Source of the DNA: Pilatotrama ljubarskyi
Taxonomy: Eukaryota; Basidiomycota; Agaricomycetes; Polyporales; Polyporaceae
Direction of reading: 5' to 3'
Assembly: GCA_022385805.1 (NCBI GenBank)
Contig: MU277740.1
Span: forward strand, 93,995-157,994
Length of the DNA: 64,000 bases
Position numbers and translations under genes: made by a program. The first letter of the stretch is position 1. The number at the start of each line of letters is the position of its first letter. Shown here piece by piece: positions 48,916 to 60,633 of the stretch. The notes under the pieces are model-generated. The model was not told the origin of the DNA, ran no database searches, and saw only the letters and a list, made by a program, of their open reading frames with translations.

Positions 48916-50524
48916 ATGCCGGTCGCGACAATACCTCCGCTCCCTCATTACACTCCAGCGCCGCCAACAAAGGATATTTGTGAGTCTTTCTCTCGTACTA
49001 TCGTGTAAAGCCCTCTAAACTCAGTGGTGCATACTCAGCGGAATGGGCACCTCTTCCCGTCATCGATTTCACCAAAGCGGGCACTCCTGAAGGGCAGGCA
49101 GAGCTGGTCGCTGAAGTACGCTCCGCCATGCGCACGTACGGGTTTCTGTACGTCGTGAACCACGGGTACACTCAAGCTCAGGTATGTCATGCCTGTGCGT
49201 CGCCCACGACCGCTTGAAGTGTCACTGAAATGCAGACCTGTGCAGAACGAACGCATCTTCGATATCGCGGACGCCATGTTCACGCAGGTGCCGGAAGAGG
49301 AGAAGAAGCGTCTCATGGGCGACTTCCAAGGAAGCGGGTCCTACAGGGGCTATAAGCCACGCCAGACTTGGGTAAGCCATGTCGTCGACTCGCATATACC
49401 GTGGCGCTTCTGACAACTCGCACAGGATATCAGCAACGGTGTTCGGGACCAGATTGAACAGTACAATTGTAAGTCCACAAAATGATACTGGGATAGGTAA
49501 TGTCGTCGTTTGGCTGACGAGGCATCCAGTCCACCGTTCGGTCACCGACTCGGAGCTCCAACAGCACCCGGAAGTAATCAAACCGTTTCTGCCTGAACTA
49601 CGCGCATTCACAGAGCATAACCACTTCAACGTGATTCACCCCCTTCTCAGGTGCGTGCCGTTGTGCCGACTATATCACCGAAGTTGTATCGTGAGAATCG
49701 TAGGATGCTTGCCCAAGGGATGGAGTTGCCTGAGGAGACGTTCGTGAACCTTCACAACTTCGAGAACCCGTCTGATGCGTCAGGTACGTTTGTCCACCTG
49801 ATAGAAGCGCCGCCGACTGATTCCTTGCTTGGGAAGCCCGTACGATGAAGTAGTATGTCAAGGAATGACCCTCTTGTCCTTCGATAGTTTACGTTCGACA
49901 CTCTAGCTATCCACGCTCGGAGCAGGAGGAATCTCAGACCAACAATGTATGGATGAAGGGACACACTGGTATGCTGAACATCCCCATCTGGTGATCATTA
50001 TTCTGACGCAGCATGGCTGAACAGATATCGGCACTATCACAATCCTCTGGAGCCAGCCTGTATCCGGTCTCCAGATCCTATGTCCGGACGGACGGTGGCG
50101 CTGGGTCCGTCACATAGAGAATGCGCTGGTATGAGCTGCCCCTGAAACCCGTCGGTCACGTACACTGACAGCTTGCTCATAGACGGTAAATATCGGCGAT
50201 GGGTTAGAGTTCCTCTCGGGAGGATACTACAAAGCGACCATACATCGCGTACGGCAGCCTCCGGCCGACCAGGCTGGCTATGCGCGCCTCGGGGTGTTCT
50301 ACTTCGGCATGGCGGATGATGACGTCCGACTCAACCCACTCCGTGAGAGCCCAGTGCTTCAGAGGATCGGCTTGAAGTGCAGATTCGAGGAAGGCCATGC
50401 GCCGACGATGAAGCAGTACAGGACGGGCGTTACGAGAGCGTACGGTGTGTCGAAGCTGTCCAAGAACGAGGACGGGACGGAGCAGGAGGTCATTCACGGC
50501 GTCCTCGTGAAGCATTACAACTAG
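48916..50524 (+). CDS. 2-oxoglutarate/Fe(II)-dependent dioxygenase
   Basis: Soluble oxygenase of the isopenicillin-N-synthase-like 2OG-Fe(II) superfamily; uses 2-oxoglutarate and O2 to hydroxylate or desaturate an unknown small molecule. The N-terminal domain reads PLPVIDFTKAGTPEG and YGFLYVVNHGY, both standard. Further exons give EEEKKRLMGDFQGSGSYRGY, HFNVIHPLL and GMELPEETFVNLHNF. The catalytic core is present: HTD in WMKGHTDIG supplies the first His and Asp, ATIHRV the distal His, and YARLGVFYF the Arg that binds 2-oxoglutarate. An apparent TAG at MK/TAG is removed by a donor within it (TA/GTATGT), restoring MKYYPRSEQE. All joins checked keep frame, so the gene is probably active. It sits between transporters 5 and 6 on the same strand, suggesting its substrate or product may be cargo. 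Confidence 0.88.
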
Positions 50525-51456
50525 AGTCTACTAGGAATATCGCCTCGCCCAATTGCTTGGTTCGACTTGGGGACTCAGTACTCAGTACTTACTCGTGGCA
50601 CCGCAGGTGCCACCACCGTGCACAAATACATGTAAATATTGCCGCCACACCGGTCAGTGGACGACTAGTACTACTACTAGTAGTACTAGCCTCTCCTCAA
50701 GATGATCCTGCTTTCCTTGCCTATGGAATCTTTGCTGCGCCTTTGCATATCTTTCCAAGAACCGTGCAATTATAAAGGGGTGGGCGTGATGATCTGTGAG
50801 CTGGAACGAGCAGTGAAGCGGCGTTGGAGCGTAGCCGATGAAGACTCCAAGCACTTACGATTCATGGCCTCTGCTAATGGATGGCATGGCGCGAGCCGTG
50901 CATCCGGTCGAGGACGACGTCTGAATACTCAAAGCCCGGCACGCACTGCTAAGGTGCGATCCAATGCGAGCTCTTGCGCACCATTGGGTCTACCTGGTCC
51001 GCTACGTGTTAGGTACGTGGACGCATCTGAGCCTACGGGCAGTTCTAAACAGGATATGACGGTCCTCACTTACAAGTCAGAGGACTAGTTCTGTGTGAAA
51101 ACATACGCGTTGCGTCTCGTCCAATTGCAATGCGATATAGCCGGATCTGCGCTGCAGGGCCTGGGAGATTTTGGATGATTCCCACAAGAAGCCACGAAAC
51201 CGTCTTGCAGAACGCAGGCCCCATACAAGAACCCTGAGGGCGACTCCGTTTTCACTGCCGTACGGCACCAGTGTGCCACTCGTGGTCATGTGCGTGCAAC
51301 CCGTGGTCAGTTTGCACCCCGCATTCAATGACACCCGTCCGCATCTCACATTCTCTGATCCCGTCCCTTCGATTCGCCCCGCACCACCGGGCTGTCACTT
51401 TGATAACCAGCTGCTAGAGGCGTGGTGGCGACAAGCCTAGGTTGCTCGCTCCCGAC
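50525..51456. other. Spacer between dioxygenase and MFS transporter 6
   Basis: About 0.93 kb. Contains the inverted repeat at 50664-50688 and, at about 51163-51196, a block shared with the upstream region of transporter 7. Confidence 0.5.
50664..50688. repeat. CTAGTACTA inverted repeat
   Basis: Arms ctagtacta and tagtactag pair perfectly over 9 bp with a 7-nt loop, about 140 bp after the dioxygenase stop codon. It could fold in the 3' UTR, or it may be a chance product of the local trinucleotide pattern. Confidence 0.6.
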
Positions 51457-54041
51457 ATGACTGGCCTAGCAGTACACTCCTCCGCCATGGTCGAGAAGGG
51501 CAGTTTAGAGAAAGGCGATGCAGAAGCTATAGTAGAAGTGCCCTCCGGCGAGCTCGTATATGGCGACGACCGCAGCCTTCAGCCGCCGCCTCCACTCACT
51601 CCTCAGGAAGAGAAGCGACTGTGGCGGAAGATCGACCTGCGTACTCTGCCGATCCTGACCGCTTTGTACCTCATGGCATCCATCGTCAGAGGTGGTATAG
51701 GTGAATATTGTACTCTATTCCATCCGATTGCATGCTACTCATGTACGGGTCAAGGGAACGCGAAGCTCCAGGGATTGACAACCCAGCTGGGACTGACGGG
51801 AGAGAAGTACAACGTCGCTTTGGTACGGTTGATGTCAAACAAGTCTCGCTTCTGATCTGACAGGACCACCGCATCAGGCCATGTACTTTGTCGTGCGTAG
51901 AGACTGTTACTCTCAGACATGAAGGTTACCAGGACTGAAAGGGGCTTCTACTCGTAGTCGTACACGGTCTTCACCATACCGTCGAAGTATGTTCGGTCCC
52001 GTGGTAGCATGCGAGCGTGAGTCTTACGTGTCCTGGCAGCCTCGTCATCAAGAAGCTCCGACCTTCAAAGTGGCTACCGGGGATCATGGTCAGCTCTTCT
52101 TGAAAGCCTTGCAAACGGCTCCACTAACAGAGTGACCTCTGCGAACCAGCTCGTGTATGGGATCATCGCGTACGTTCACTGATCTGGTGGCTGACCGCGT
52201 CCGTACTAATCCCTCCCATATCTAAACAGAACCCTGATGGGCCTGGTCAAAAGGTGGGTTCGATTGGTTGCAACATCTTGCTGTCTCGGTGTCCACCCCG
52301 TACTCATAGCTTGACGGCATTTCAATAGCTACTCTCAACTCGTAGCCGTGCGAACGCTGTTGGGAATGGCTGAAGCAGGCCTCCCTCCTGGCGTTTTCTA
52401 CTAGTGCGTCTACATTTGCTTAGCCCGAGCGGGACCCGCTCACCATCAGAGCCCACAGCATCACTATGTGGTACCCACGTCATATGGTGCAGTACCGTAT
52501 CGGCCTCTTCTGGGGCGGAGCGACATTCGCCGGCGCATTCTCCGGCTTGTTGGCCTTCGGTATCTCATTTATGTCCGGAACGGGCGGCCTGCTAGGATGG
52601 TCCTGGATCTTCGTGAGTCTCAGCGCTGCAGTAGACAGTGTGTGCGAAATCATCCAGCTCGCGCTCCACATAATGCAGATCATTGAAGGCCTCATTGGCG
52701 TCGTGATAGCATCTACTGCTTTTCTCGGTGAGCGTCCAGCGGAGTTCATGACACATGTCCCAGCCCTCCTGATGCTCTCATCAGTGCTCTACGACTTCCC
52801 CGATACCGCCTCGTTCCTCACGCCTGAAGAACGCTCCTATGTAGTGAACAGACTGAGTGAGTGCTCCATGAATGTATCTAGCGCAGGTCTGACAGGATGT
52901 CTTATTCGATGGACAGAGTACGACAACTCCTCAGTTGGCGAGGAGGAGCACTTCGAGTGGCGCCAGCTCTGGCAGACAGTTTTCGACTGGAGAGTCTTGG
53001 TTTGTTGTCTCATCAACATGTCCGTCATCGCTCCAGGTACGTCTCGAATCATCCACTAGCCGGAAAGCTTCACGATCTCAGGAGAGCGAACTGCTCACTG
53101 CGGCATGCTGCAGTGTTCGGCATTACTCTGTTCCTACCGTGAGTACTCCATTACCAAGTATCAGCTCTCCCAGCTGACGGGCATACTGGCGCTTCTGTGG
53201 GCAGGTCGATCATCAACGGGTACGTCTCAACGCTCTAATCAATGAACGAGACAGACCTACTGATTGCACCGAAGGTTTGGCTTTGACACTGTCACTTCGC
53301 AGCTGCTCTCAATTCCCCCTTATGTCCTCGCGAGTAGGTCCTAAGGCCTTCTACCCAGCAAGCGAAGCTGCAGAACTGACTCTCTCCCGACGCATAGCGA
53401 TCACCGTGATCGCCTGGTCAAAGTGGTCCGACGCGCTCAAGATGCGGTCGCCTTTCATCTTCGCTGGACTCGTGTTGGGCCTCATCGGCTTCGCCATTAA
53501 CGACGCAAATGTCTCCATTGGCGCGAAGTACTTTGGAACGTTCCTTGCAGTCACTGGCAGCTACGCAGGGTTCCCCGGAAACATCTCGTGGTTCGTACCT
53601 CCAACTACCAGCAGGATACCCTCCGTCGCAATAACTGATTGCGGTGCTCAGGCTGGGAAACAATACCGTAGGTCAATACAGGCGTGCCGTCGCTATTGCC
53701 ATGCAAGTTACGTTCGCCAACGTCGGAGGGACCATCGCGTGTAATATCTACCGCGACCGCGACGCGCCTCGCTACCTCCTCGGACGTGAGTAGTGGTGTC
53801 AGGTGTATCGTGAGAGCCGACTACGCACTGACGCTACTTCGTTCCAGATGGTATCGAGCTTGGCTTCGTGAGTATGGGCTTAGTGCTGCTTCCGGTCATG
53901 GTCACCATGTACATGCGTGCAAATGCGCGGCGGGACGCGTCACAGCGAGACATGCAGGAACAGGGGTTAAAGATCGAGTACACGCCGGAGGATATCAGGA
54001 AGCTGGGAGATCAAGCTCCGGACTTCAGGTATACGCTTTGA
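51457..54041 (+). CDS. MFS transporter 6, anion:cation symporter family
   Basis: The start at 51457 (a second ATG is at 51487) gives a cytosolic tail with LQPPPPLTPQEEKRLWRKID, then TM1 ending ASIVRGGIG. The acidic residue seen in copies 1-5 (DRGNIG) is Val here, and Asn is Gly. Downstream blocks are typical: NAKLQGLTTQLGLTGEKYN, IKKLRPSKWLPGIM, MWYPRHMVQYRIGLFWGG, AGAFSGLLAFGISFMSG, a fused pair of exons giving DFPDTASFLTPEERSYVVN, YDNSSVGEEEHFEWRQLW, SDALKMRSPFIFAG, KYFGTFLAVTGSYAGFPG and the ending LGDQAPDFRYTL. Intact as read. It shares both its TM1 change and an upstream sequence block with transporter 7, its immediate tandem neighbour. Substrate unknown. Confidence 0.87.
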
Positions 54042-54957
54042 AAATATGCGTTGTATTGTGCAGAGGTCGAGGGTCCCCAGTGCCAGCGTCGATCCTACCG
54101 CGTGTGGACAGGCCACGCGAGCGGAGAGGCGCGCTAGGCTCGCGCCGCGTGCACTTTCCAGTGCGTCTCTCCGGAGTCTCTGTTACACCAGCTTTCGGCA
54201 CAAGCATGCTCCATCTATGTATTTGTTTGCTGGGTCTCCTCCATTCTGTTTGGCACCGCGAAGCTGTGCATCGTCCCGGAGTTGCCAGGCAAGCTCAGCT
54301 TGCCCTTGCCGCCCATCAGCAAAGGAAGACCGTCTCCGCAGGTGAGACTGCTGCATCCACTTACGACACGCAGCAGGTCGCATCAGGTGAGAGAGGGTGC
54401 TGACCCGCTTTTTGAGTTCTATCTATATGTGGCAGCAGTTCTTGCGGAATGCCGCACTCCGTGTACTCGGCCTCATCACCTAAGGTACGTACTATACCAT
54501 TCCATCGTGCACGACCAATCACTCCAACCTTGCTGTGTCTCTGTAAAAAGACATCTATTCAGGCTATCTAAATTGACCCTGCGGAATCAGAACATTCACC
54601 TGGCTGCGTTGCCTCTATTATGATAGTCGCGTCCTGCATATGGGCGAGTGCTCGTTCGCCTTGGGAATCACCGACGACTTCCCACAAGAAGCCAAGGGTT
54701 ATCCTTGTAGCCTTCGAGCCCCGCAGAAAAGCCCTCACACCCGCTCTCGTCCCAGTCCTATTGATTGCAGCATCAATGGTCATGAGGACTCCCCTCGTCT
54801 CCGGTTCCTACTCAGCCTCACATCTCTCGTGAGCTCCGACGCCTCAGGCTCTCTCGCTCTGGTGCCCCTTGATTCCTGCGACTTCCCCATAGGTCTCACT
54901 GGCCGTACCAGACTGAAGACTTGAACACTTCAACCGCCACGTTGTGCAGAGGCTACG
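54042..54957. other. Spacer between MFS transporters 6 and 7
   Basis: About 0.92 kb, containing at about 54663-54696 the block also found upstream of transporter 6. No complete gene recognised. Confidence 0.5.
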
Positions 54958-57496
54958 ATGACAGTCCCAGCACCCCGATCTCCGTCTGGCAGCATTGAGA
55001 AGGGTAGTATCGAAGCTGTAGTCGAGGAAGTACCCTCTGAAGACGGAGGACTCGTCTATGAGGCACCGCGTAACCTACCGACGCCTCCCGCACTCTCTGT
55101 CGAAGAGGAGAAACGACTATGGCGGAAAATTGACACGCGTATTTTGCCGATCTTCACGGTAATGTACTTCGTGGCTTCTCTCGTTAGAAGCAACATAGGT
55201 GAGCTCCAACCTGACTGCCGGACGAACGTTGAGTATGCTGAAACAAAGCTCTAAGGCAACGCAAAGCTGCAAGGCCTGACGACTCAGTTGGAGCTAACTG
55301 GCAACAAGTATAACATTGCGCTGGTACGGCTCAAACCACTGAGATGTCCTTCATCACGTTGACAAGGTCACTTTGCTAGGCCATGTACTTCGTCGTACGT
55401 TGATTCTAGTGTCCGACATGGCACTATCCCCAGATGACTTACAGGCTGCTACTGCTAGTCGTACACCTGCTTCACAGTGCCCTCCAAGTATATATCCCGC
55501 GTGTCATGATGACTGCTCTCGCGAACTTATGATCTACGTTAGCCTCGTCATCAAGAAACTTCGACCCTCAAGATGGCTACCAGGAATTGCGGTTGGCCTT
55601 CCCATTGTTGTCTTCTATCTTCCGCTACAGGACTAAATGGCCTTGTACACTCCAGCTGGTATGGGGCATCCTTGCGTACGTCCGATAGCCAGCTTTATGG
55701 CGGTGGCCGCCAGCGATTGATCTTTCCCGGACAGGACGCTCATGGGTCTAGTCAAGAGGTCGTCCTGTCCTCGCTGAACATGCCTGTTAGTAAGTGTGTA
55801 CTGACATTCCACTAGCTACCCTCAACTTGTCGGAGTACGAGTCTTGCTTGGTATCGCCGAGGCCGGTCTTCCGCCTGGCGTCTTCTATTAGTGCGCATGA
55901 AATCGCGATTCAACGCTATCCCACGTCCTGATGTTCCTCAGCATAACCATGTGGTATCCACGTCATATGGTGTCGTACCGGATCGGTCTCTTCTGGGGAG
56001 GAGCGACTTTCGCGGGGGCGTTCTCCGGGCTGTTGGCCTTCGGGATCTCCTTCATGTCGGGAACCGCTGGACTGCTGGGGTGGTCTTGGATATTCGTGAG
56101 GCTTTCCTACACGAACTCCGGAGCTCTCAGCTGAACCGATCTCGACGGTACGTAGATCATCGAGGGGCTGATCAGCGTGGTGGTTGCGGTAGTGGCGTTT
56201 TTCGGTCGGTCAGCGCTCAACATTAGGAGAGATGCTGCTTCTGACGACCCGAATAGTGCTCGTCGACTTCCCCGACACAGCTACGTTCCTTACTTCTGAA
56301 GAGCGTGCCTACGTCGTGAACAGACTGAGTCAGTGGCTTACTGCATGGTCCAGACTCGCTGCAGCGGCTGAACTGGACGGGACATGATCATTACAGAGTA
56401 CGACAATTCATCTGTAGGCGAGGAGGAGCACTTCGAATCTCGCCACCTGTGGGAGACACTCACTAGCTGGAGAGTTCTATTTTGCTGCCTCATCAACATG
56501 TCCGTCATCACTCCGGGTAGGTGGAATGCTCCAGTCTCTCTGGATGAACTTGCCGGAGGCTGACGTTCATGTCCCGCTAGTATATGGAATCACGTTCTTC
56601 CTCCCGTGAGTGGATTGCCACCCTTTGGTCCGGGAAAAATAACGTTCTAAGATTTGCATATAGGTCGATCATCAACGGGTAAGACCGGACGCTCTGCAAC
56701 ATGCGATTTGGCTGAACGTATCGCCAGGTTCGGTTTCAATACTGTCATATCACAGCTACTTTCCATTCCCCCATATGTCGTCGCGAGTAGGTCCCGTTCG
56801 CCCGATGCCTGCGCGACCTCGCTGAGATCGCCTCGCTCTATTTAAAGCCATGACGGTCGTGGCGTGGTCGAAATGGTCGGACAACGTCAAGAAACGCTCG
56901 CCTTTCATCTGTGCTGGACTCGTCTTCTGCCTCGTGGGCTTCGCCATTAACGCCGCCGACGTGTCCATTGGCGCGAGGTACTTCGGTACTTACCTCGTAG
57001 TCACTGGAAGCTATGCAGGGTTTCCCGGGAACGTCTCCTGGTACGTGCTGCACCCACGGTTCACATCCTTACGCTAACGTATCGCACGTTCACTGGCAGG
57101 ATGGGAAACAACACGGTCGGCCATTACAGGCGTGCTGTCGCGATTGGCATGCAGGTCATGTTCGCCAACGCCGGAGGGGCCATCGCATGTTTTGTGTACC
57201 GTGGGGAGGACGCGCCTCGCTACCTACTCGGACGTAAGTGAACGTCAACTCAAGGTCACCGGACGCAAGCTGGAATCGAGCTGATACCATGCACCGTCCT
57301 AGACGGTGTCGAGCTAGGCTTCGTAACCATGGGCCTGGTACTGCTTCCGATCATGGTGACGACCTACATGCGCGATAATATGGGACGGAATGCGGTGCAG
57401 CGCGACATGGAGAAGAGAGGTTTGAAGATTGAGCACACGCCGGAAGAGCTTCGGAAGATGGGCAACCAGGCTCCTGACTTCAGGTACACTCTATGA
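54958..57496 (+). CDS. MFS transporter 7, anion:cation symporter family
   Basis: Tandem sister of transporter 6. The N-terminal tail resembles that of copy 6 (IEKGSIEAVVEEVPSEDGG, LPTPPALSVEEEKRLWRKID). TM1 ends ASLVRSNIG, with Val replacing the conserved Asp as in copy 6. Downstream: NAKLQGLTTQLELTGNKYN, IKKLRPSRWLPGI, MWYPRHMVSYRIGLFWGG, AGAFSGLLAFGISFMSG, TATFLTSEERAYVVN, YDNSSVGEEEHFESRHLW, SDNVKKRSPFICAG, RYFGTYLVVTGSYAGFPG, MGNNTVGHYRRAVAIGMQ and MGNQAPDFRYTL. No frameshift was found. Its stop codon is only 61 bp from the convergent stop of the membrane-protein gene, so the 3' UTRs must overlap. Substrate unknown. Confidence 0.87.
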
Positions 57497-57557
57497 ACGT
57501 CATATCTGGAGTGCAGCATGTGGCAGGAAACGGATATGTACGGGATAGTCAGTTTAA

Positions 57558-58589
57558 TCAGTAACGTCTGTACGGTGGCGGAAGTGTCGCAGCTGTGGCT
57601 TCAAGCTCGTCAATCGGTCCGCCAGCAAGACGGATACCCCCGTCTTGCTCAAGAATAGGCGTATTGTCCTCGGCCGTAACCGCTATTTGGGTAAGAGCAT
57701 CCTGCATGCGTCTATTACCTGCCCCGACGTGCTCCCTCTCCGCTGCATCAGTGATAACGACACCCGTACGAGGTGGTGTAACACCTTGCTTCGGTTGGGG
57801 CGACGTAGGCAGCCAACCGCGATCGCGATCCTGCACGCCGCTCGGCCTCGCGGCAACGGACACTTCGCTCTGGCTCGACGCTGGACCGATGGCGAGGACT
57901 GAACTTGTAGAGTCCTCTGCGTGGTCTGAGAAATTCTGAGAATCATAGGCAACGTGCTGAAACGCAAGCGCCGCCTTCATCGAGGTTTGAGGTGCAGTAG
58001 GAGGCAGGGACGACTCGTTGAGGTCAACTGTGAGGAATACAACTCAGTGTTGGATTGTTGAGGTACGATATCCGAGTATTGCATGCGCCTTACCTTCTTG
58101 CTTCCCGTGTCTCCGGGCACTTCGCCGTCGCTTGCGGATGAGGGACCAAATGGCCAAACCAAGGGCGAGGGCGCAGACAACCACTGCCGCGACTGCAATA
58201 CCAGCGATCGCGCCGGGGCTCAAAGCGTCAGCCCCTCGACCCTGGTCAGGGAGGCAGCTCGTGTCATTCGAGGGACCAATGATGAAGAAGTCGGAGGCAC
58301 CGAACGCCCCCGTCGCATCGTAAAGGAGGACGACAGCTGGTGTTCCCCCAGTAGCATTGACGACCCAACTGGCGGATGTGTCGGTGGTGTTGGGGTCATT
58401 GAAGAACCGTACTCCCATGTACCCGGCAATAGTGACGTTGTACGGAGGCGTTCCACCACCCCACTTCAGTGAAACCGTGTTGCACGTGTCAGATGGTGGG
58501 TAGGGCACGTCGACAGAGATCGGGTCGGCCAGCATGCCGGATATGAGTACCAGGAAGCTAAGAGAAATGGCCAGCACCCTAGACAGCAT
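57558..58589 (-). CDS. Single-pass membrane protein, cytosolic PPxY tail
   Basis: Exons 58589-58094 and 58027-57558, 321 aa. The start at 58589 opens a clear signal peptide (MLSRVLAISLSFLVLISGMLA). The extracellular part contains KWGGGTPPYNVTIAGY, several N-glycosylation sequons and a Cys pair. One hydrophobic segment (IAGIAVAAVVVCALALGLAIW) is followed by RKRRRSARR, so the C terminus faces the cytosol. The disordered tail ends LPPPYRRY, which includes a PPxY motif recognised by WW domains of NEDD4/Rsp5-type ubiquitin ligases. The GGxPPYxV extracellular pattern is common in agaricomycete membrane proteins of unknown function; no specific role can be assigned. Possibly a surface sensor or a ligase adaptor. 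Confidence 0.8.
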
Positions 58590-60633
58590 GACTGGGCAGC
58601 TGTACGACGTGGGCATTACTAACGGCAAAAACCTCGTTATAACAGACGTGACTCACCGAAGCGTCACCAGCGGACACCAGACTCGTGAATTATGTACCAG
58701 CTGACAGATGAAAAGCGGGACGGTGACGAAATGGGGCGATGAGCACCAGGAGGTGCCTCGAGGTTGTTCGTGAGCGCTTCAGCATGAACGCCAGGGCAAC
58801 AGTACTGTTGATAGCTTACCAGACCTCCGTCAGGAACACGGCACGCCGTGGCTCGAGCCACGTAGTTGAAAGAAGAGCAACCCCCGCGCAAGCGTCCTCG
58901 AGACCGATTGCAACGATGCACCGCAATGAGGCTAGTGGGAAGGAAGGGGCAGGATTTGGCTCGTGAACTCGAACGACATGATCATTTTGTAGTAGCGCGT
59001 AAGACGCCTTGTTGAGAAGTCAAGCTACGAGTATCAAAAGAGATCCTTCTCCGCATTGCGGTTGCTAAGATCCTTCGAAGCCGGCCGAGATGCGACAATG
59101 GATCGTCTATCCGGTGTACGATGCTAGGCGACGATGTCTCACGCTTCGAACGTGCCACGGAGGGTTGTGATAGAGCAGTGCACCTGACAGCTTGATGACG
59201 GGCAGCGCCCTAAAGATCACTCAACTAGCAGACATCGTAATGGAATACGATCACCAAGGTTCAGGCAATCCGCACCAGGCATACAAATCGCACAGATCGG
59301 TCTCTTTCAGGCCATCTCTGTCGGAGTGGCAGTGAGGTCATCGACCGCGATAGGTTCTCCGGCGAACAGCTCCTGCCGCTGAGTTGACGCATCCTTCGAG
59401 CTGCTGAACGCTGGCGTCATCCTCGGCAAAGCGGAGTATCGGCGTTGAGGCGTTAACGCGTTACGGGGTAGGTCGTTGACTATTCATCGCGGCGTCAGGC
59501 ACGTTGGCTAGCACCGGCGTCGAGTTGAGAGCCATGACCGATCTCATCCAGAGAGCCCTGCTCCAAGAGATTGCGGGAGACTAGTGCGTCGCGTTCACTT
59601 GGCAGAAAGAGGATTTGCATCCCTCTGGTAGGAGGGGTGCGTCGACTCGGAAGTGGTCGACGACATGGTGCTTGTTGGAGGCTACTGAGGACCAGAGACC
59701 TTATAGTACGCGCAATGGGCACCGACATGTCTTGTCTGCATGACGAGAGTCCCGCCGCTCATGCGTCGACTCACTTGGGAACCTAGGTCAACTTATAACG
59801 TCCCGGGAGCACGTTCGAATGGAAATCGTCTTGCTGCGTCTTGAAGACCCCGCAGATACGTCTCCGGGTGGTTATCAGTGAGCATCTGGACCGACGAGGG
59901 ACTGAGAGTCGAGCACTCACTGCTTTTGTTGGGAATCAACGCAGTGGGTGACAGGTGCATGAGCGGAGAGCGTCACTGCAAGACAGTCTACCAGGTTATT
60001 CGAGCACCTCGGGTTGAAGGGGAACGTCAGATGTGAGGAAAAGGCAGAAAGGACAACGAATGAAGAGTTCGTCAAACATTGGTGAGTTGTCCTAGATCCG
60101 CATAACTATCATCAACTGCTTCTCTGCGACTTGGATATCGAGTGGCCGCCTTTGCGACTCGCTACAATCGGTCAGTTGTGATCGGAGCTGGGAGTAGCGG
60201 ATGAGCGTGGGGTCCATCGTACGCTTCTTGGCTTGACAGAAGAGGTGAGCCGGTTACTGGCTGTACATAGCGCGTTCTCCAGCTTCCTCGGCCATAGACT
60301 CGCAGGCATACCTTCGCTACTCCCTCAGCAACTGCCGCGCGAAATATATCCTGCCAATGCAATACGCCATGAACTGTGTTCGCCGTAAGTGGAGTAGCGC
60401 TGCCGAGTACCCTCGGCTGGCTAATATAGCCTCGTGATACCTACGGAGCGTTCGCGTATTATGGCCAGAGCAGCCGCATAGACGAGTGGTGTTATTATAC
60501 AGAGCTGTCTGGCCGCATATAGCCAGTAGATGGTATGATATGTGACGGGGGTCTGGGTCATGCGGGAAATTGAGACTACGCTGCAATTCAGTCAAACAGA
60601 GTACGGGCGCACCTGACAGGAGGGCGCAATATA
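58590..60633. other. Intergenic region
   Basis: About 2.0 kb between the membrane-protein gene (-) and the 3' end of the bL28m gene (-). It should include the promoter of the membrane-protein gene at its left end. Short frames on both strands show no recognisable domain. Confidence 0.5.

Noticed and set aside
49852..49860. Apparent in-frame stop in the dioxygenase (AAG TAG TAT)
   Set aside because: A gtatgt donor begins inside it. Splicing TA to the next exon starting C TAT CCA restores MKYYPRSEQE, so there is no nonsense mutation.
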